From: an uncultured Bacilli bacterium
GTDB lineage: Bacteria > Bacillota_I > Bacilli_A > RF39 > UBA660
DNA length: 6,370 nt
Assembly: GCA_947630205.1 (NCBI GenBank)
Contig: CANRGW010000076.1
Span: 1 to 6,370, forward strand
Direction of reading: 5' to 3'
Of this stretch, positions 4,858 through 6,370 are shown one piece after another. The notes beneath the pieces were generated by a model. That model was not told the DNA's origin, did no database searches, and saw only the letters and a list, made by a program, of their open reading frames with translations. Within the stretch, counting starts at the first letter, position 1; each line of letters begins with the position of its first letter. A program made the translations under genes and the position numbers.

Positions 4858-5739
4858 TTATTTTACTTCTTTGCCATCAAAAGTATAAGTTTTGGTTTTT
4901 TTATAAATATAAATATCGTTTCCATTTTGACAATTATCAACTACCATTGTTTCATCATCTGCCAATTCTTTTCTAATGGTACCATCTTGATTATAAATAA
5001 TATAACCGTAAGGTTCACTTACCAATTCTCTTAAATAAGAAGAAAAAATTACTTGTTCTAAACAGTCATAATAGACATGAAATTTTACATTTTCATATTC
5101 CTTAGGCTTTCTACTTATCACCTCTTGACCTGTTTTAGTATCTAATAAATAATATGTACTATCTTGTGTACCTGCAACATATCTTCCATATCCATCAACA
5201 ATATAAAGTCCATTATAACCACTGAATAATTTTTTATCATTTTCTAAATCATAATAATATTCTTCTTTTATATCGTTTGCATAATCAGAATAACGATATA
5301 TTAAACCATTTTTTGAATATTCTAAACTCAAATTTTTTGAATTAAAATTTTCTGGAAAAGAAATATCCAATTCTTTAACATTTTCAGTTTTTAAATCATA
5401 CATCTTAATTTTATCATCAAGATATAAAACATAGCCCTCTTTATCTTCTATATACAATATACTAGCATCTTTATTATTAACTTTAAGAGTTACAACTACA
5501 TCATTACAATCCCGGCTTTGTTCTTTACATATATTACCATCTTTACCATAAACTTTTAAAACATTATCTGTATTAATAGCGTCCTCATTTTCGTTCTCTA
5601 TATCTGTATTCGTATCTTCATGATTATTTTCTTTAAAAAACTTATCATAGCCAATATAAAGCAAAGATAAACCCAGTAAAAACAACAAAACCCCTATTAA
5701 GACATTTTTAAAATAAACATTCTTTTTCTTTTCTTCCAT
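4858..5739 (-). CDS. Membrane-anchored extracytoplasmic protein of unknown function, beta-repeat type
   Basis: Not recognised. The 293-residue protein begins with a basic tail (MEEKKK), one membrane segment at about 12-30, and an acidic Asn/Glu/Asp-rich linker (37-58). By the positive-inside rule the remainder lies outside the cell. There is no lipobox cysteine. The outer part (60-293) is rich in Tyr, Val and Asp and repeats short strand-turn units such as YDLKTENVKEL, YYDLENDKKLFSG, LLDTKTGQEV and YNQDGTIRKEL, suggesting an irregular beta-propeller-like fold. Four cysteines (71, 78, 226, 270) all lie outside the membrane and could form disulfides. The ATG at 5739 has AGGAG (5749-5745) 5 bases upstream. 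The gene has its own -10 element and a terminator, so it is probably monocistronic. A surface sensor or binding protein is only a guess. Confidence 0.7.
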   Translation of the reverse strand: MEEKKKNVYFKNVLIGVLLFLLGLSLLYIGYDKFFKENNHEDTNTDIENENEDAINTDNVLKVYGKDGNICKEQSRDCNDVVVTLKVNNKDASILYIEDKEGYVLYLDDKIKMYDLKTENVKELDISFPENFNSKNLSLEYSKNGLIYRYSDYANDIKEEYYYDLENDKKLFSGYNGLYIVDGYGRYVAGTQDSTYYLLDTKTGQEVISRKPKEYENVKFHVYYDCLEQVIFSSYLRELVSEPYGYIIYNQDGTIRKELADDETMVVDNCQNGNDIYIYKKTKTYTFDGKEVK

Positions 5740-5762
5740 CTTTTCTCCTACTTTCCATTATT

Positions 5763-5771
5763 ATTATAACA
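5763..5771 (-). promoter_or_regulatory. Extended -10 promoter for the gene 5739-4858
   Basis: TGT followed by a perfect TATAAT (5768-5763), placed 23 bases before the ATG. No good -35 box is found 16-18 bases upstream; a TTGATA lies 23 bases upstream, which is too far for normal spacing. Confidence 0.55.
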
Positions 5772-5805
5772 CAGTAAAATTATTTTTTTTCTATCAATTT
5801 TGCCA

Positions 5806-5825
5806 TTTACAGTTATATATGTAAA
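5806..5825. repeat. Inverted repeat, operator-like
   Basis: TTTACA (5806-5811) and TGTAAA (5820-5825) are perfect inverted half-sites separated by 8 AT-rich bases. The repeat lies about 40 bases upstream of the -10 element at 5768-5763. In such AT-rich DNA it may be chance. Confidence 0.35.
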
Positions 5826-5896
5826 GTTACTATCAATTAATTTTCATTTAACTTTTTTCAATCAATTTTTGAAGTCATTATTCACTTATCGGATAT

Positions 5897-5921
5897 AAAA
5901 AAAACACACTAAGAAAGTGTG
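5897..5921 (-). terminator. Terminator, probably of leuS
   Basis: CACACU (5921-5916) pairs with AGUGUG (5910-5905) around a UUCUU loop, followed by a run of eight U (5904-5897). It is 136 bases after the leuS stop, and no other gene lies between. The complementary strand has the same stem but a poorer U-tract, so the minus strand is the likely direction. Confidence 0.82.
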
Positions 5922-6005
5922 AATTTTGTAAATAAAGTAGTCTCTTGGTCCTATATGTATACTTTTAAATATAAATTCTACTCAAACCTATTTAAAATTT
6001 AAAGA

Positions 6006-6035
6006 AGAAATAGAAATAGAAACAGAATAAGATAA
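6006..6035. repeat. Imperfect hexanucleotide tandem repeat
   Basis: Five successive six-base units on the plus strand: AGAAAT, AGAAAT, AGAAAC, AGAATA, AGATAA. The first two are identical and the rest degenerate. The repeat lies about 20 bases after the leuS stop and is not part of any gene I can support. Confidence 0.6.
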
Positions 6036-6056
6036 ATATACAATACCATTTTTAGT

Positions 6057-6370
6057 TTATCTTGCAACTACATTTACAATTTTATTTTTAATAACAATAA
6101 CTTTTACAATTTCTTTTCCCTCAAGATGTTTTTTAACATTTTCATTTTCTAAGGCCTTTTTTTCAATCTTGGCTTCCGTTGTATTCGTTGGAACTTCAAT
6201 TGTACCTCTTAATTTACCATTAACTTGAATTGCTACAGTAACAGTTTCATCTATTAATTTTTCTTCATCGTATTTTGGCCATTTAGACTCACAACATTTA
6301 GCCCCTAAATTATATTTTTCATTTAATTCCTCAGTTATATGAGGAGCCATTGGATTTAAAAGAAGTAAAA
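6057..6370 (-). CDS. leuS: Leucine--tRNA ligase, C-terminal end (cut by window edge)
   Basis: LeuRS charges tRNA-Leu with leucine in the cytoplasm. Only the last 104 or so codons are present; the reading frame is open to the window edge, so the Met at 6350 is internal and not a start. It reads LLLLNPMAPHITEELNEKY, the conserved anticodon-binding-domain motif (usually NPFAPHITEELW). Then comes the C-terminal domain typical of bacterial LeuRS: VAIQVNGKLRGTIEVP, a segment of charged helices, and LEGKEIVKVIVIKNKIVNVVAR at the end. In the motif, Met replaces Phe and Asn replaces the usual Trp, minor changes. The gene ends with TAA and is followed by an AT-rich tail and a terminator. It is not normally linked to secE-nusG, so it is probably a neighbour rather than an operon member. 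Confidence 0.95.
   Translation of the reverse strand, partial: LLLLNPMAPHITEELNEKYNLGAKCCESKWPKYDEEKLIDETVTVAIQVNGKLRGTIEVPTNTTEAKIEKKALENENVKKHLEGKEIVKVIVIKNKIVNVVAR

Larger units (their letters stand above)
5740..6056. other. Gene-free AT-rich stretch between leuS and the membrane-anchored protein gene
   Basis: No gene is supported in these 317 bases. They hold a hexamer repeat (6006-6035), the leuS terminator (5897-5921), three scattered copies of a TATCAATT-like word (5791, 5830, 5859), an inverted repeat (5806-5825) and the promoter and ribosome binding site of the next gene. Short open frames here lack ribosome binding sites. Confidence 0.7.

Noticed and set aside
5936..5983. Possible RNA stem AGUAG/CUACU in the leuS 3' region
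   Set aside because: It has a 5-bp closing stem around 38 AT-rich bases with no conserved motif; this is expected by chance.
6000..6050. Short hydrophobic frame (MVLYIYLILFLFLFLL) after leuS on the minus strand
   Set aside because: It is 16 codons without a ribosome binding site, made of the hexamer repeat, so not a credible gene.
6057..6350. Separate small gene starting at Met 6350
   Set aside because: The frame stays open to the window edge and the residues upstream (LLLLNP) continue the leucyl-tRNA synthetase motif, so this is the end of leuS.
1..6370. UGA read as tryptophan (Mycoplasma code)
   Set aside because: No stop codon in the window is TGA, which left the question open, but the Trp codons checked in nusG and the kinase-like gene at 2511-1819 are TGG and no frame needs TGA read-through.
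1..6370. CRISPR array, tRNA, rRNA or insertion sequence
   Set aside because: No regularly spaced direct repeats, no cloverleaf with a TTC-arm, no rRNA stretch beyond the short L1-site mimic, and no transposase-like frame or paired terminal repeats were seen.

Overview
The window is about 70% A+T, and every gene I can support lies on the minus strand, so transcription runs from position 6370 down to 1. Strong AGGAG-type ribosome binding sites, TTGACA/TATAAT-type promoters, short U-tailed terminators and an L10 leader of the Bacillus type point to a low-GC Firmicute. A gut or host-associated Bacilli lineage (Erysipelotrichales or RF39-like) would fit, but no species can be named. The tryptophan codons I checked are TGG. 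The eight complete genes stop with TAA (seven) or TAG (one) and none with TGA.

In transcription order: the 3' end of leuS (6370-6057) is followed by an AT-rich 3' region with a terminator at 5897-5921. Next come a membrane-anchored, mostly extracytoplasmic protein of unknown function (5739-4858) with its own terminator, a tail-anchored membrane protein of unknown function (4756-4115), and a protein-kinase-like gene (4058-3360). Then comes the conserved secE-nusG pair (3268-2513). A second kinase-like gene (2511-1819), paralogous to the first, starts one base after the nusG stop. After it come rplK (1656-1231), rplA (1163-465) and the start of rplJ (293 to the window edge).

The core secE-nusG-rplK-rplA-rplJ block encodes a translocon subunit, a transcription elongation factor and the L11/L1/L10 proteins of the large ribosomal subunit. 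Its control elements are readable: a promoter and a nested leader hairpin before rplK, a likely 23S-mimicking L1 site in front of the rplA ribosome binding site, a near-consensus promoter whose -35 box lies inside the last codons of rplA, and a textbook L10 leader with an attenuator before rplJ.

The unusual part is the pair of kinase-like paralogues on either side of secE-nusG. They share an ungapped catalytic-loop alignment and a GKVKT(I/L)GEL tail, but each has lost a different catalytic acid. One keeps the catalytic-loop Asp and has Glu at the DFG Asp position; the other keeps the DFG Asp and has Gly at the catalytic-loop position. The neighbouring tail-anchored protein also carries a short stretch resembling a kinase catalytic loop. 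No function can be assigned to these three or to the membrane-anchored protein from sequence alone.
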